NCBI RefSeq assembly: GCF_019059575.1
Contig: NW_024881782.1
Location: 571,001 to 635,000, forward strand
Direction: 5' to 3'
Length of the DNA: 64,000 bases
Source: Amphibalanus amphitrite
Lineage: Eukaryota; Arthropoda; Thecostraca; Balanomorpha; Balanidae
Shown here: in pieces, positions 10,137 through 22,386 of the stretch
Numbering within the stretch: position 1 is the first letter of the stretch
Layout: each line of letters starts with the position of its first letter
Program-made: the position numbers and the translations under genes
Notes under the pieces: generated by a model
Told to the model about the DNA's origin: nothing
The model's input: only the letters and a program-made list of their open reading frames with translations
The model's database searches: none

Positions 10137-10591
10137 TGTGGCGTTGCACTTAGCCGCCGGAAGCATGGATCCTCGGATTGGGGTACGATTCCGAATGAAT
10201 GGGGGACCGCTGGTCGATGCAGGGGCATCGCCGACGGGGGGAGGGGGGGGGGGGGGGTCGGAGGGGTCCGGACCCCCCCACACACACACATTCTTGAAAA
10301 TATGCCGGTCCAACGCCCCCCCCCCCTCCCCCCCCCACACACACTTTTGGCCACGAAAATCGATCAAGAATAAAATAAAATATTTTAAAAACAATTTTGG
10401 TGCATTCTCAAAATAAAATTGTCTAAATCCGAGGAGTTTTCAGTATTTGGTGGGGATTACTTTGACTGACCGTCCGACCAGATCCCCTAGTCGAAAATCC
10501 GTGGCGACGCCACTGCGTCTATATGTTTAGTTTGTTTCTATATGTTTAGTTTGTTCTCCGGAGCAGTTCTGCGAGCTGGCGCAACTCTGGG
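10137..10591. other. Sequence with long G-run and C-runs, no gene
   Basis: Between the palindrome cluster and PB4. It contains a G-run of about 20 near 10237 and C-runs near 10275 and 10315-10335. None of the glycine- or proline-rich frames is credible as coding. Confidence 0.4.
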
Positions 10592-10595
10592 TTAA

Positions 10596-11614
10596 CCCTC
10601 GCCCTGGCAGGGGGGGTCGATGCGACCCCCCCTAAGGTTTTTCGAAGATAGCGTAAAAACGGCGGCGCGCAGCGCCGCCAAATTTGGCACAGCCTATGGG
10701 GCAACCTTTTTACATATGACCTGAAAATTTCAGGTCCAGAAATTTTCAGAAAATTTCAGAAAAACGGTACAAGGTCATGGTCAAATTTCAATTTTCTGTT
10801 TGCACCTGTCCAACTCACAGTTTTTGACCGATTTCTTTCAAACTTTCAGGGTGTGCTAAGTTCACCGAGTTGTATAACATATAGTTCGGGTTTTTTGATG
10901 TCACTGACCTGAGGTCAGTTAGAGGTCATTACGTCATAATGTTAAGCCTATGGGAAAATACTAAATTCGGAAAATACTGGAGATATCCGCAATTCGTTCT
11001 ATTACTTTTGTGCTTTAAAACCACAGTAATTTACAGCAGGTCACTTGGTGCTTCTTTGTGTGGTGTACTTATCCATGGGTCAGGTCAAATGAGGTCAACC
11101 GAGGTCAAATGATGTTTTTGCCAATAACTTGGCACATAATGAAGCTAGAGCTTAAAAATGGTGTCATTGTGTTCCTTGTGATCAGCCGAATCGAATGATA
11201 TGCGATATGCTGCAATTTGGTTAAGTTGAACTTAATTAATTAATTAAAGTTCACTTAAAATTTAAGAAAAACTTTAAGTACACTTAAGCAAGCTAAAAAG
11301 TATACCATTCGACGCGCCTTGACGTGCTGAGTTCACTGGTGCTTTTCTTTTTGCTCTATCTTAAATAGATCAAAAGTTATAAGCGAAAAACTGTTGACAT
11401 GTTTTTAGCGAAATTTTTACATTTATACCCCCCAAAACCCCCTAAATATTGACCTAGAGCAACCAAATTTGCACAGGGGCGAGAACTCCAGGGGGCCCAC
11501 CTACCTACTAAATTTGGTGTTTCTAGGTGCCATAGGAGCCAGTCGCGAGGGGGGTCGCATCGACCCCCCCCCCTGCCAGGCCGTGTTATGAAAAATGCCC
11601 TGCCAGGGCGAGGG
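10596..11614. mobile_element. TTAA-flanked MITE, copy 4 (PB4)
   Basis: 1019 bp between TTAA 10592-10595 and 11615-11618. Ends are a perfect 17-bp inverted repeat, CCCTCGCCCTGGCAGGG. The hairpin is GTCG-ATG-CGAC at the left and GTCG-CAT-CGAC at the right, within G/C runs. The inner GC palindrome AAAACGGCGGCGCGC begins near 10655. The core with ATTCGA occurs inverted near 11189 and 11308, and AGGTCA hexamers flank it. A stretch of the terminal sequence is repeated just inside the right end. Confidence 0.85.
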
Positions 11615-12689
11615 TTAAGGTCTCCACACACCTGGTCCATTCGGGATGCGCCTTTCCGCTGAACCCTGCACAACGCGGAAATTATAGCAACGTGTTGCCG
11701 CTGGCCAGTAGGGGTACCCATTTTTGGGTCAATTTTTCAAATTTCAGGTGGGGGTGGATTTTCCCATTATTTGGTCTATTCTGATTCCATCTGTGCCAAA
11801 AATACCGAAATCAAACAATTTCTAGGGGTCGCGAATTCAAATTGAAAATGCCAATTTTAGCGAAAAATCGGCCAAATTAATACTATTTAATTTTGGAACA
11901 AGGTTACCATGCCAACAAGTTGGGGTTAATTTTCCCATTATTTGGTCTATTCTGATTCCATCTGTGCCAAAAATAACGAAGGCAAACGATTTTTGAGGGT
12001 CACGAATTCAAAATGAACATGTCAATTTTAGCAGAAAATCGACCAAATTACCATTATTTTATGTTGGGACAAGGTTACCATGCCAACAGGTCGGGGTCGA
12101 TTCTATCATTATTTGCTCTGTTCTGAATCTATAGCAGTGACAGAAGTAACGATATTAGATCACTTTTATGGGTTGCAAGCTTGCATTGGAGTTTTAATTT
12201 TAGTGGAAAAATGACTTCATTTGAACGACTATAAATATGCAAAGCCAACGTGTTCCAGTGGCATTAATGGCTGTTAGACACCGTGCAACATTGCTTTAGT
12301 TGTAGCCTGTAGGTATATTCGACGTGCAGCGGTAAAAGAGAGCACCAAAAATATCATTTTGGTCAATGAACAGCATATGCTCATTTACACTCACTCTGGC
12401 TTAGACCGTCATTAGCACCTACACAAGACCGCAACTCTTAGAACGAATGGCTATGTAGTCAGGGGGCTAAAATCAGCGATCGAGGCTTTCTCATTGGAAC
12501 CACCTAATTTTCAATGAGTCGTCTCATTCAGCAAAGGAAATGAGCAATCCCCAGGACATGAACATTGACCTATCGATACAATTTGGGTGGAAGGGGCATT
12601 AAAAACCGTTACGGTATAACCATATAACTCGCATGCCGTATTTTAACGGAAATATGGCATGAAGTAGATAAAGAAGTTATCAATTGCTT

Positions 12690-13430
12690 CTGTATATCTA
12701 TACCGATATAAAAACAGCACTAAGCTATGCCGGTATGCATGAATGATGACCTTTGCCAATTTGCTAGCCGACCTCCCCGAGTCCCGGAGTTGCAGAGACG
12801 GATGAGGGAGGGGCGCAAGCTTTACACCACCGTCGGGTGGCTGCTGTATGAGTTTAGCTTTGCCCCTCCCCCACAAACACCCAAACCCGCACACAGCATG
12901 TGCGTTTGAGCATATGGAAAGGAAGCTGGCCAAGAACATCACAGGACAGTAACACCGAAACTCCATCCTCGCCCCATTATGAAAGAAATATGTTGGCAAT
13001 TTTGCTTATGACGGACAGCACTGGCCTGGCCGAACGCGTGCACGACTGCTCGTGACTCCAATTCTGGGCATGTGTCACTTCTATACCAGCTGATGACTTG
13101 AGACGGGTGCAGATAGCATGTCATGGAACCAGTGCCTGGTGACGGCCGCTGCCAGCAGTATCCTTTCAAGATAACGGACCTTACACTGCACAGTGCACAC
13201 TGCACTCTACAGGCTCAGTCCAAACCCTCAGCTGATGTTGAACTGAAGTCGACGAATGCCATCCGTCTCCCTCATCCGTCAACCGTCTCTGCAACTCCGG
13301 GACTCGGGGAGGTCGGCTAGCAAATTGGCAAAGGTCATCATTCATGCATACCGGCATAGCTTAGTGCTGTTTTTATCTCGGTATACGAGATATAAACAGA
13401 TATACTCGATAAACTCGTAGATATACAGAA
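12690..13430. mobile_element. Foldback-like element nested in the 3-kb element
   Basis: The segment 12690-12810 is repeated inverted at about 13268-13390. Both arms contain GCTATGCCGGTATGCATGAA, a CCTTTGCCAATTTGCTAGCC stretch and CCGAGTCCCGGAGTTGCAGA in register. The 450-bp centre has no recognised gene. The short frames here also exist mirrored and are not genes. Confidence 0.6.
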
Positions 13431-14660
13431 GCAAAACGAAGATGAAGATGAAGATGAAGATGTCATTGCCTAAAGCTGGAAATTAGGAAGGTGCCAATGT
13501 CTAGACGGCTCAGCCAACTCCGAGGTAGAACCGTTTACTGACTCCTGGCATTGCCTGGGGGCCGACACAGTGGGTGGGCCATTGACCTTAGGTGGCGGAC
13601 CTGGTTCTCCTCGTCTTCAGTCTCTGCACGCACACTCCCTCATATGATGCGTCCTGGTACCACCATACGGCCCATGCAGGATGAAAATCTCCTGCTACAT
13701 TAGTTTCTTCAAACTCAGACGCCAACTAGGTACCTGAGATCACAAGTGATCTGTACAAGAAGCTGTGAAAGGTCTTCGTCACATATCAACCATGCACGTA
13801 TCAGCGCATGGCTAGTCGCCTGTGGTCGAATATGAACTCGTAAATGATCTGCAGTTGTATCGGAAACTCTTACACAAGAACGGTGTGTATCTGTCTCCAC
13901 TGAAGAAATGGAATAGTATATGATTGGTGGGCATGGAAAGAATCGACGCTTTCGAGTTTGTTTTCGGATTAGAAGTTGATATTTTTGGGTAGAACACCCA
14001 GATTTATCCTACCCTGTTCTCATAGGTGTATTACATCGTAGCCGTGAGCGATCAGGACAGAGTTTCTTGTGGAAGCATACGGTAAAAATGGTTCGATCGT
14101 TTTTTAATTACATGATTTGAAATCCATTCGAAGCCATGATCTGTGAGCTGTATCCTGAGCTCATTTGCACAAACTTTAATTGTATGGACACAAAGAGCCT
14201 GTCATGAACAGAGACGTGGCAACTGAAAGGTCACATTTTAATTTGACCTCACAGGTCATCAAAGGTCACCATTACAACTCATGACCTTCAAGAGGCAGAA
14301 GATTTCAAAAATGATTACACGCTGACCAGAATGATACCAAGAACAGGGGCAAAACATCCCGGGCCGGGATGTTTTGCTCCTGTTGTTGGTCGCCGGGATT
14401 CCCGGCGCTTTTCACCAAATGTTACAATATCGACATCGTAATGATCGCTAGTAAAGCATTTAACCGGAACCACGTGATGGAGCACATCGATCTGGATGAG
14501 GAAATGAGCGCTCAATGACCCCTCTACCCGACTTTCAAAACAAAAACTTTGCCTTTAGTGCGATTTATTATCAGCGTCAAATAGGCATATTTCTAGGTAA
14601 ATACGCAAATTTCAATCTCAATTCGCGACCCCTAAACCACCTTTGATTTTAATATTTTTG
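13431..14660. other. Interior of the 3-kb element, no gene recognised
   Basis: Mostly unique sequence. It includes a GATGAA run near 13440 and a hairpin CAAAACATCCCGG-GCC-GGGATGTTTTG near 14349-14376. No open frame resembles a transposase or host protein. Confidence 0.4.
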
Positions 14661-15274
14661 GCATCATTGGAATCACAAGTCGCGAAATAATGGGAAAAAC
14701 CACCCCCACCCACAAATTTCCAAAATCGGGAAAAATGGGTACCCCTACTGGCCAGGCTTCGGCCACCGATCTGGATCTGGGGAGGTCAAATATCCCCGTC
14801 ACCTTCGAACAGCGGAGAGGCGCGTGGTGTGCGGAGACCATTAGTACCGTGCTCCGGGCTCCCCGCTGATGACCCGACCTGACCTTGGTCGTATGGTAAA
14901 TGTATCAAGGCTGGAGTGACATGCATCAGTAGATGTAATAAAGGGGTGGCCTGCAATAATAAATAAGTGTCGCACTGGATCAGTGTGTTCTTGAGTTGAG
15001 TTTGTTTCACTTCACCATTACCTACATTGCAAGGCTCATGAAATTCATCGTCAGACAATGTTTCCAAGGGGTGAACGCAAGGGTGGGGTGAGGTAAAGAA
15101 GAGGCGACCTCAGCATGACTGTGTAAGCATTTTCCGGTTGAGTTACCAATACTTTGCACGCATCATTTCACACGGGACTTTGCACATGCCAAGTTGACTT
15201 GCCAAGTTGACGTCACTTTGCTGGATATTTCGCACTTGGCCTGACTTCGCACTTGGACTGGGAGCATAAACGCC

Positions 15275-15412
15275 CGTCCATTCGCAAACGGCCTAGGCCA
15301 ACTGCAATAACGCACATGGACTAGTCCATTCGCAAACGGCCTAGTCTAAGTGCGTTATCGCATTTGGACTAGGCCATTCGCGAATGGACTAGCCTTCGCA
15401 CTTGGCCCGCAA
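15275..15412. repeat. Cluster of GCGAA palindromes (right, inverted copy)
   Basis: Inverted counterpart of 9975-10136. It ends with CTAGCCTTCGCACTTGGCCC and then runs into a TA microsatellite, mirroring the left copy, which runs out of one. The shared end string and palindromic units suggest the termini of one large element, or repeated insertion of a palindromic satellite beside TA tracts. Confidence 0.7.
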
Positions 15413-15476
15413 CATATATATATATACCATATATATATATACATATATATATATACGCAACATATATATATATACG

Positions 15477-15567
<91 letters not shown>
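15413..15567. repeat. Composite TA microsatellite with GCAAC interruptions
   Basis: TA tracts are interrupted by ACC, ACGCAAC and similar words up to 15480, then pure TA to 15567. Tyr-Ile open frames here are artefacts. Confidence 0.9.
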
Positions 15568-15568
<1 letters not shown>

Positions 15569-16045
15569 AAAGAGGAAGGATTAAGGATTCAGAAGACTAG
15601 AAACAATATGAGGTTCGAGAGCAGCGTAGCAAGATATTTAACCTCAAAACATGGCTGGTCCCAAGGCTGGTCCGTCGTCTTATGCCTGAAACCAGACTCT
15701 TTCCGCAGTCAGGAAATCGCATGCGAGAGCCTATTCAAATACATGGAAGCACGCTCGCATCAATCGCACGCACCTCCCGCAAGCGATTGATGCGAGAATA
15801 ATTATAATGTATTTAAAGCCCCGGTCCCACTAGGCGATGCGACCACTTACGACCGCCCACGATCGGTGGTCGGCAAAAGGTTGTCGCAATTCTTCAAGAG
15901 CTCGTACGATTGGATGTTGATATGAACGACTTGTCTTCAGACGTCGCGAGGTCATTTTGGTCGCCGAGAGGTTTTTGATGATGCACTAAAAACCTCCTGG
16001 CGACCGATTTGGTCGCAAAGAGTTCGCGAGAAACCGCAACAAGTA

Positions 16046-17075
16046 CCGGGCTTCTCAAAAAAGTTAGACGGATTTCTTTTGCGAATAGAGGACCCCTAAC
16101 AACATTTAAGCAAAATCAATGCACGTTGAAAAACGGAGAATTGTTCGTAGATTTATATGACACCATGGTTTGAGCTTAAAAAATGAAGCCGTGTTCTTAG
16201 GAAGTAAAAGCAAAACTCGTGAAATTATGCTTTCCCAGACTAAGTCGGTCGGTTCGACACCACGGAAGATCCGCAAACACTTTAGGGCAAAGAGAGCAAT
16301 ATCTTGAAACAAAATTTTCCACATTATTGACAAGTTTCTGGCTCGAGGAAGTGTTAACAATAGGTTCACGTACTACTGTTATCTGTGGTTCACGCAATTC
16401 AACGAAGTGGAACACAGCGGCGGCCATAAACCCAATCAAAGGCTCACGGCGAACACCACTCGTGTGAGAGATGCGCTACTCAGACTGTCAATGGTCAGCT
16501 ATATCGGGTGGCTCTGGCGACGTTTTGAAGGGTTCTGCAATATCAGGGTGAGCAGAGATCCGGAAACGCTTAAGATCCAATGGTTCCAGCAAGACCGTGC
16601 CACGCCAATACCGCTAAAGAAAACCGGGAAGGGCTGTTGGAGCGCTTCGGGCAGCACGTGATCTCGAGGTTCGAGACACGCCCGTGGTCGGCGAATTCTC
16701 CGAACGTAACCCCACCGGACTTTTTTCTATAGGACCAACTCAAGTCCCAGGTGTACCGAGACCACCCAAAAAGTTCCGAAGATCATAAGGATGCACTATG
16801 CAGTGAAGTCAGCGGTGTGCCGTCTGCAGCTTTCTGTAGGTCGTGCTGCAGCAGAGGTCGCGCTGCGCCGGGCTAAACTGTGCATCGAGCAAAAAGGGAA
16901 TCATCTCGAACATGACCTCGGCGCGGCTGAGAAAGGCGACTGCCGAGGATCGAAATCCCCTCAAACGAAATGTCTTTAATAAGGCTTTCAGGTGATACCC
17001 AATTATGTTTTGTTACACTGATACACCCTTCAATACGTTAGTTATAAAATCGTCCAACTTTTTTGAGAAGCCCGG
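16046..17075 (+). pseudogene. Mariner-like element with decayed transposase
   Basis: Inverted ends CCGGGCTTCTCAAAAAAGTT are flanked by TA (16044-16045 and 17076-17077). Inside, the 3' half still spells transposase motifs in broken frames: a WFQQDRA motif (about 16580-16600) and a SPNVTPPDFFLWDQLKSQVY-type motif (about 16690-16760). They match the catalytic segments of the intact relative at 36106-37215. At 1030 bp against 1428 bp it is internally deleted and shifted, so not functional. Confidence 0.7.
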
Positions 17076-17630
17076 TATTTCATTGTTCACTAGTAGGAGG
17101 GCGAGTATCGCACGACAGGTTTCGGTGGTCGCGGGCCTAGTCGGGAGCGGTCGGCGGTCGTATGCAAGTCGCCGATAATCGCACGACGTTCTTCCCAACA
17201 TCAGCAACCAGTCGCGAGACCACCAAGGTTCGATCGCCGAGCAATCGCACGATGGTGGCCGATTGCACGGCACTAGTCGGAAATTAGTCGACGACAGTGG
17301 TACGGACATCTCAGATCTCATACCGACCCTTATCACACGGCCGCGAACATATGTAGTGCTCTCACTTTGAGATCAGCCGTAGACGATGAAGGGGATGCGT
17401 AAAAAATCGTCCATTTTCAGTAGATTTTCAAATAAAAACCGCAATAAGAAATAAGAAATGATGCACCGCCTACTATGTAGTGCCTCTCACGAGTCGGAGG
17501 TGGGATCCGACCCAAAAATACTGACCATTCCAGGCGGCCCAGCTCCAGAACACGAAGGACACGACACGGAACGTGACCGAGAAAAAGAAAATTGCTGAAC
17601 AGTTGACTCTGGAAAAGAACGAGATCTTAA

Positions 17631-19259
17631 CCATCGCCGGACATATTGGTTTTCTTCTACGCGCCGGCGAAGGGGGGGGGGGGGGGCGGGTACGACCCCC
17701 CTCCCCGTTTCGCCTCTGATGGAGCTAGCGCGTCTCAGGAAAAACAAGCGGGTGCGCCGTTACGAGATACAGTTATTGACACCCGATTATAAGGTCTTGG
17801 TCAACCGGTGACATCTTACGTCAGGTCAAGTGCCAAAGTTATGGGTTCAGTTTTTTGATGAATAACTTGGCTAAAAGAGGCCGCAAAGCCGCGATTTTGA
17901 CATCATCGTGTTCGCCTTGTTGAGACTTGTCGAATGATATACTTTTTGTTGGGGTTGAACTCAGGTCACGGTCAGGCCAGGGCTTACAGGTCACGAAGTT
18001 TGTCGAATGAGGTCATGTCGCATATCTTTTAATTTGGCAGGTCTTTTAAGTCCATTGGTGGCTCTCCCGACTCGCTAGTTCAATTGAATCGGGAGTTATT
18101 GACGAAAAACTAATATGACCCTAGTGACGTCATTAACAATACAAAAGTGACGCATCAAACTTGCAAAGAGTGCATGAAATCACGATTCGATATGCTTGGG
18201 GTTGGGATAGCTTAAGATCTTTCCCAGCGTCAAAATAGCAGTTTTTATTTTCCCCCATTGACTTGAAATGGAGAGGTCACGTAGCCGACCTTTCGTCATG
18301 TGACCTTTAGGAAAAATCTGAGGTGTACAAGTTGTGAGACCTCTACTACGTCCTGTAAGTTTAATCTCCTTGTGAAAGCTCCTCTGGCACTGAGAGCGTT
18401 GCGAAGTTGCGACCTCTGAAGATCGTGCAGAGGTTCACTTCTGACGCCATAGGTCAATGACCTGACCTGACCCGAAAATGCGGCAGGTGTCAAAATATAA
18501 CCTGCCGATTTTCAAAATTCGAATGGCATTCGATTCCCTCAACGTGATCTACATTTTGAAGAAAGGAAGTCAAAAAAAAAGGTAGGAGGGGGATATAAAC
18601 TACACATTTCAGATGCTTTTTTAACTCCTCACCATGGCCATGTTTTTCAACCAATTTTGACGCGACTACTGCCGATCGATGCAGGATGAATCAGAATTTG
18701 ACATGTATTACAAAAATAAGCATTTCGAAAATTAATAGCCGGATTCCTACAGGTTATGAAATTTGGAGGCACATGAAATACATAATCAATCGGATGTTTT
18801 GTTGGTGCTGTCACCAAAACGGGCTGGCAAATTAATAATCTCATTATGATACAAAAACGTGTGATAAAATGCCTAAATTAGATTGAATATTCATAGGCGG
18901 CATCAGGGCACCGAAGGTGGAAGGTAACATATATGTACCTTTTCTCCTTTTCCCTGGAACCGCCTACGATCCGTTTCTTGTTCACTTCTAAAGCTGTTAT
19001 ACCTACAAATAATGTTGATATACCTACATAATGAATAATTACAGTTATAATGCATCAGCATCGTGATCTTTAACTAAACGACTCGCTTCACGAATAGGAC
19101 CTCCCGATTCCCCATGCCCTGGAACCGCCCCTGATAAAGATATCAACTTAAAATTTTCAGGAAAAGTGCCCAGCTTAGTTTTAAGAAAAGTCAGAAAATT
19201 TCGGCATCCTATAGCTCCAGTCGTTTTGAAGATATTTCCGAAAGCCTCAGGGATGGATG
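17631..19259. mobile_element. TTAA-type MITE, copy 5 (PB5a), right end uncertain
   Basis: Starts after TTAA 17627-17630 with CCATCGCCGGAC, then a G-run hairpin with centre GGGTACGACC. The interior to about 18490 matches the element at 25683-28413 in order and content, including the TGTCGAATGATATACTTTTT core and AGGTCA hexamers. The right end is not clear: a TTAA at 19260-19263 follows GGGATGGATG, a poor terminal match, and 18490-19259 may be another insertion. Confidence 0.5.
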
Positions 19260-19639
19260 TTAACAGCCCCCCTTGCCACTAATATGGTCAGCGGAACATC
19301 CGCTCTTTACCAATCGTGCGGCAATCGGCGATAGGTCTTGAACAGATCTTCAGTCGTCAGCGGCCAGTCGTTACCTATCGCATGACGTACTCATGGCTGT
19401 CACCGAGTTTCGCACGTCATTCGTGCGACTCATGCCCCAATTTTTTCTTGGTTCGGCAAACTTCGTACGATGGTCTGCCACCGCTTGTGCGATTAGTCGT
19501 ACGATGATTGACGACCCTTTATATATGTGACCGTAATTGCGATGGATCTGCAGCATTCGGTGATGGTCGGCGGTGGTCGGCAATGATTTGGGTCGTAGGC
19601 GGTCGTAAGTGGTCGCAACGCCTAGTGGGACCGGGGCTT

Positions 19640-19977
19640 AATAAAGAGTCTGTTTCAGCCTTTACCCCACCTTCCCCTACACGTGCACTGCCGGGCAGCC
19701 AGCTCTGAGTTCGGCTCCATGACAAACACCATCCGGGTGCAGATTAACAAATGCTCCGAAAGATGGGCAGAGAACAACATATTCTGAGTTCGTCGTACTG
19801 CATGGGAAGTCGTGTTGATGAGAAGGTTTTTTTTTTGTTCCAGATTAATTAATGTGGGTGGGTGCATTATATAACGAGAGATGACGAGAGAAAACGAGAG
19901 ATAAAACGAGAGATAAAGAATCGTTATATTTCGAAACGTAATTATGCTAGGGGAATAATGAATGTGTCATTCAAAAG
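19640..19977. other. Spacer between elements
   Basis: Includes a repeated ACGAGAGATAA word near 19877-19920. No gene or terminal repeat was recognised. Confidence 0.35.
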
Positions 19978-20366
19978 AGAATTGTTGAAAGATTTTTATG
20001 GTATGCCGATTTGTTTTGTCCATCACCAATTATGACCATGACACGTGCAAACATCTCGTCGCCCAAAAAAAGATTATTTTTACAAAGTTGGCAAGCCCAA
20101 TGCCGATAGGGACTTTTAATGAAATGTTTTCTGAAAAAGACTTTTTTCGAGAATGGGATATTAAAAGCAATCAAACCAATGGGAACATCGAAACTTTTGC
20201 TCGTCTGTCAACTGATTCATAACGCCGAATGACGCTGGATGTAGAGATCAAGTTTGCCAACTTAAAAAAATAATATTTTTTGGGCACGAGATGTTTGCAC
20301 GTGGCACGTGCCCGACAATAAGAACCGACGTACCATAAAAACTTTCAACGATTCTATTTTAATTCA
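19978..20366. mobile_element. Foldback MITE of about 390 bp
   Basis: Outer inverted repeats are GTTGAAAGATTTTTATGGTA (about 19983) and the complement of TACCATAAAAACTTTCAACG (about 20331-20350). Inner arms are ACGTGCAAACATCTCGT-GCCC (about 20041) and GGGC-ACGAGATGTTTGCACGT (about 20280-20301). The short frames here are parts of the stems. Confidence 0.65.
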
Positions 20367-20449
20367 CATATCAAAAATTTTCCATAGCTTGATCTCTTTT
20401 CGAGTTACAATATATATTAAACCGCGAATAGGTAGAGCAAATCTTTTAA

Positions 20450-21358
20450 CCCTCGCCCGCACATGGGGGGGGGGGGGTGGTTGCCACCCCCCCCCCCCAG
20501 GTAGTCTTTCTGCTCTGCACTCAACATTTTTAGAGCTAGAAGGCTGATTTTTCGTATAGCTGCTCCTCTATTCTTTCTTGATGTCCACTGAAAATTTCAA
20601 GTTTCTGTGATTTTTGGTTTCGGAGATATGACCTTGTTTTTCGGGTCATGTCATGACCCAAATGGCCAATTCTCAACATTTTGCGTTTGCCATGGGCCTT
20701 ATGAGCTTTTGACACCCTGATTTCGGCCTTTTTTGCCAGTCTTACCTCCTACCTATTATGGAGCATGTTGTTCGACGATGTACAGGGGTCAAGGTCAGGG
20801 TCAAGGTCAACCTAGGTCACCTAAGATAATTGCGTTTTAGGCAAGCTGAATTTACTTTTTTTGAAGTTTTTTGACTGCATTTTTGGTAAAAGCTTCTCAG
20901 ATCATGATTTCATGTAATATGGACCCAAAAACAATCGGTGCACACATCAGTATACACACAGACACACACAGACATACAAACACATATAATTGACCTTGAC
21001 CTAACTTGACCTGAAATGACCTCAGCAGCAAAATTCTGGTCGGGTAGTGTGACAAAGAGGTTCTAGCTGGCTTGGCACCAGAAAACAGCATCGTCATCGG
21101 TATTTGATAAGCAGCACACTTGATATCCAACGGTGACCCAAAACAGCAACATTTTTTAGTTTGACCTGACCTGGAAGGTCAATGACTGACCTGAGAAGGT
21201 AAAACTGGGTATCATTGGATTCGTCTCTTCCCAAAGAATCTTTTTGGTCTTTACTGCTAAGCTCTATCTCCAACAGGAACGAAATGGCGCGGGGGGGGGG
21301 TGGCAACCACCCCCCCATGTGCGTTCTAGGATGGGAAAATGGCATGTGCGGGCGAGGG
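20450..21358. mobile_element. TTAA-flanked MITE, copy 6 (PB6)
   Basis: 909 bp between TTAA 20446-20449 and 21359-21362. Ends begin CCCTCGCCCGCACATG. The hairpin is GGTGG-TTG-CCACC at the left and GGTGG-CAA-CCACC at the right. The right end has an extra 40 bases repeating the terminus. It has many AGGTCA/TGACCT hexamers. It is the near-identical reverse complement of PB7 (21453-22382). Confidence 0.85.
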
Positions 21359-21452
21359 TTAAATATCGAGCCGTAGGCTCCACGTTTTTCTACCTACGAG
21401 CGGGTTTAACCTAATTGTATCCCGTACCGCCGATATCTTTCGGGCGCTTTAA

Positions 21453-22382
21453 CCCTCGCCCGCACATGCCATTTTCCCATCCTAGAACGCACATGGGGGG
21501 GGGGGGGGGGGGTGGTTGCCACCCCCCCCCCCCGCGCCATTTCGTTCCTGTTGGAGATAGAGCTTAGCGGTAAGGACCAAAAAGATTCTTTGGGAAGAGA
21601 CAAATCCAATGATACCCAGTTTTACCTTCTCAGGTCAGTCATTGACCTTCCAGGTCAGGTCAAACTAAAAAATGTTGCTGTTTTAGGTCACCGTTGGATA
21701 TCAAGCGCGCTGCTTGTCATATACCGATGACGATGCCGTTTTCTGGTGCCAAGCCAGCTAGAACCTCTTTGTCACACTACCCGACCAGGTTTTTGCTGCT
21801 GAGGTCATCTCAGGTCAAGTTAGGTCAAGGTCAATAATATGTGTTTGTATGTCTGTGTGTGTCTGTGTGTAATTGGTGTACCTATACTGATTTGTGCACC
21901 GATTGTTTATGTGTCCATATTACATGAAATCATGATCTGAGAAGCTTTTACCAAAAATAAAGTCAAAAAATTTCAAAAAAGTAAATTCAGCTTGCCTAAA
22001 ACGCAATTATCTTAGATGACCTAGGTTGACCTTGACCCTGACCTTGACCTCTGTACATCGTCGAACAACATGTTTCATGATAGGTGGGAGGTAGGATTGG
22101 TATAAAAGGCCGAAATCAAGGTGTTAAAAGCTCACAAGGCCCATAGCCAACGCAAGATGTTGAGAATTGGCCATTTGGGTCATGACATGACCTGAAAAAC
22201 AAGGTCATATCTCCGAAACCAAAAACCACAGAAACTTGAACTTTTCAGCGGACATCAAGAAAGGATATAGGAGCAGCTATACGAAAAATCAGCCTTCTAG
22301 CTCTAAAAATGTTGAGTGCAGAGCAGAAAGACTACCTGGGGGGTGGCAACCACCCCCCCCCCCCCCCATGTGCGGGCGAGGG
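21453..22382. mobile_element. TTAA-flanked MITE, copy 7 (PB7), inverted twin of PB6
   Basis: 930 bp between TTAA 21449-21452 and 22383-22386. It carries the same subfamily hairpin GGTGG/CCACC and interior as PB6 but in opposite orientation, separated by 86 bp. Its right TTAA is also the left TTAA of PB8. Confidence 0.85.
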
Positions 22383-22386
22383 TTAA

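Larger units (their letters stand above)
11702..14752. mobile_element. 3-kb element with long terminal inverted repeats
   Basis: The left end reads GGCCAGTAGGGGTACCCATT and its reverse complement closes the right end near 14752. Similarity continues inward for roughly 70 bases, through a GGTGGGGGTGG motif and a TTCCCATTATT motif. Just inside the left end, a unit of about 190 bp starting at that TTCCCATTATT motif is repeated about three times (11748-12240). No transposase was recognised. No clear target duplication was found, so the superfamily is left open. Confidence 0.6.
15816..19639. mobile_element. 3.8-kb element with 42-bp terminal inverted repeats, invaded by others
   Basis: The left end begins AAGCCCCGGTCCCACTAGGC. 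The right end is its reverse complement at 19639, with one mismatch over about 42 bases. Subterminal DNA is rich in the words GGTCG, TCGCACGA and CGACC on both sides. A mariner relic (16046-17075) and a TTAA-type element starting at 17631 sit inside, so the original element was roughly 1.2 kb. No transposase of its own is visible. Confidence 0.65.
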
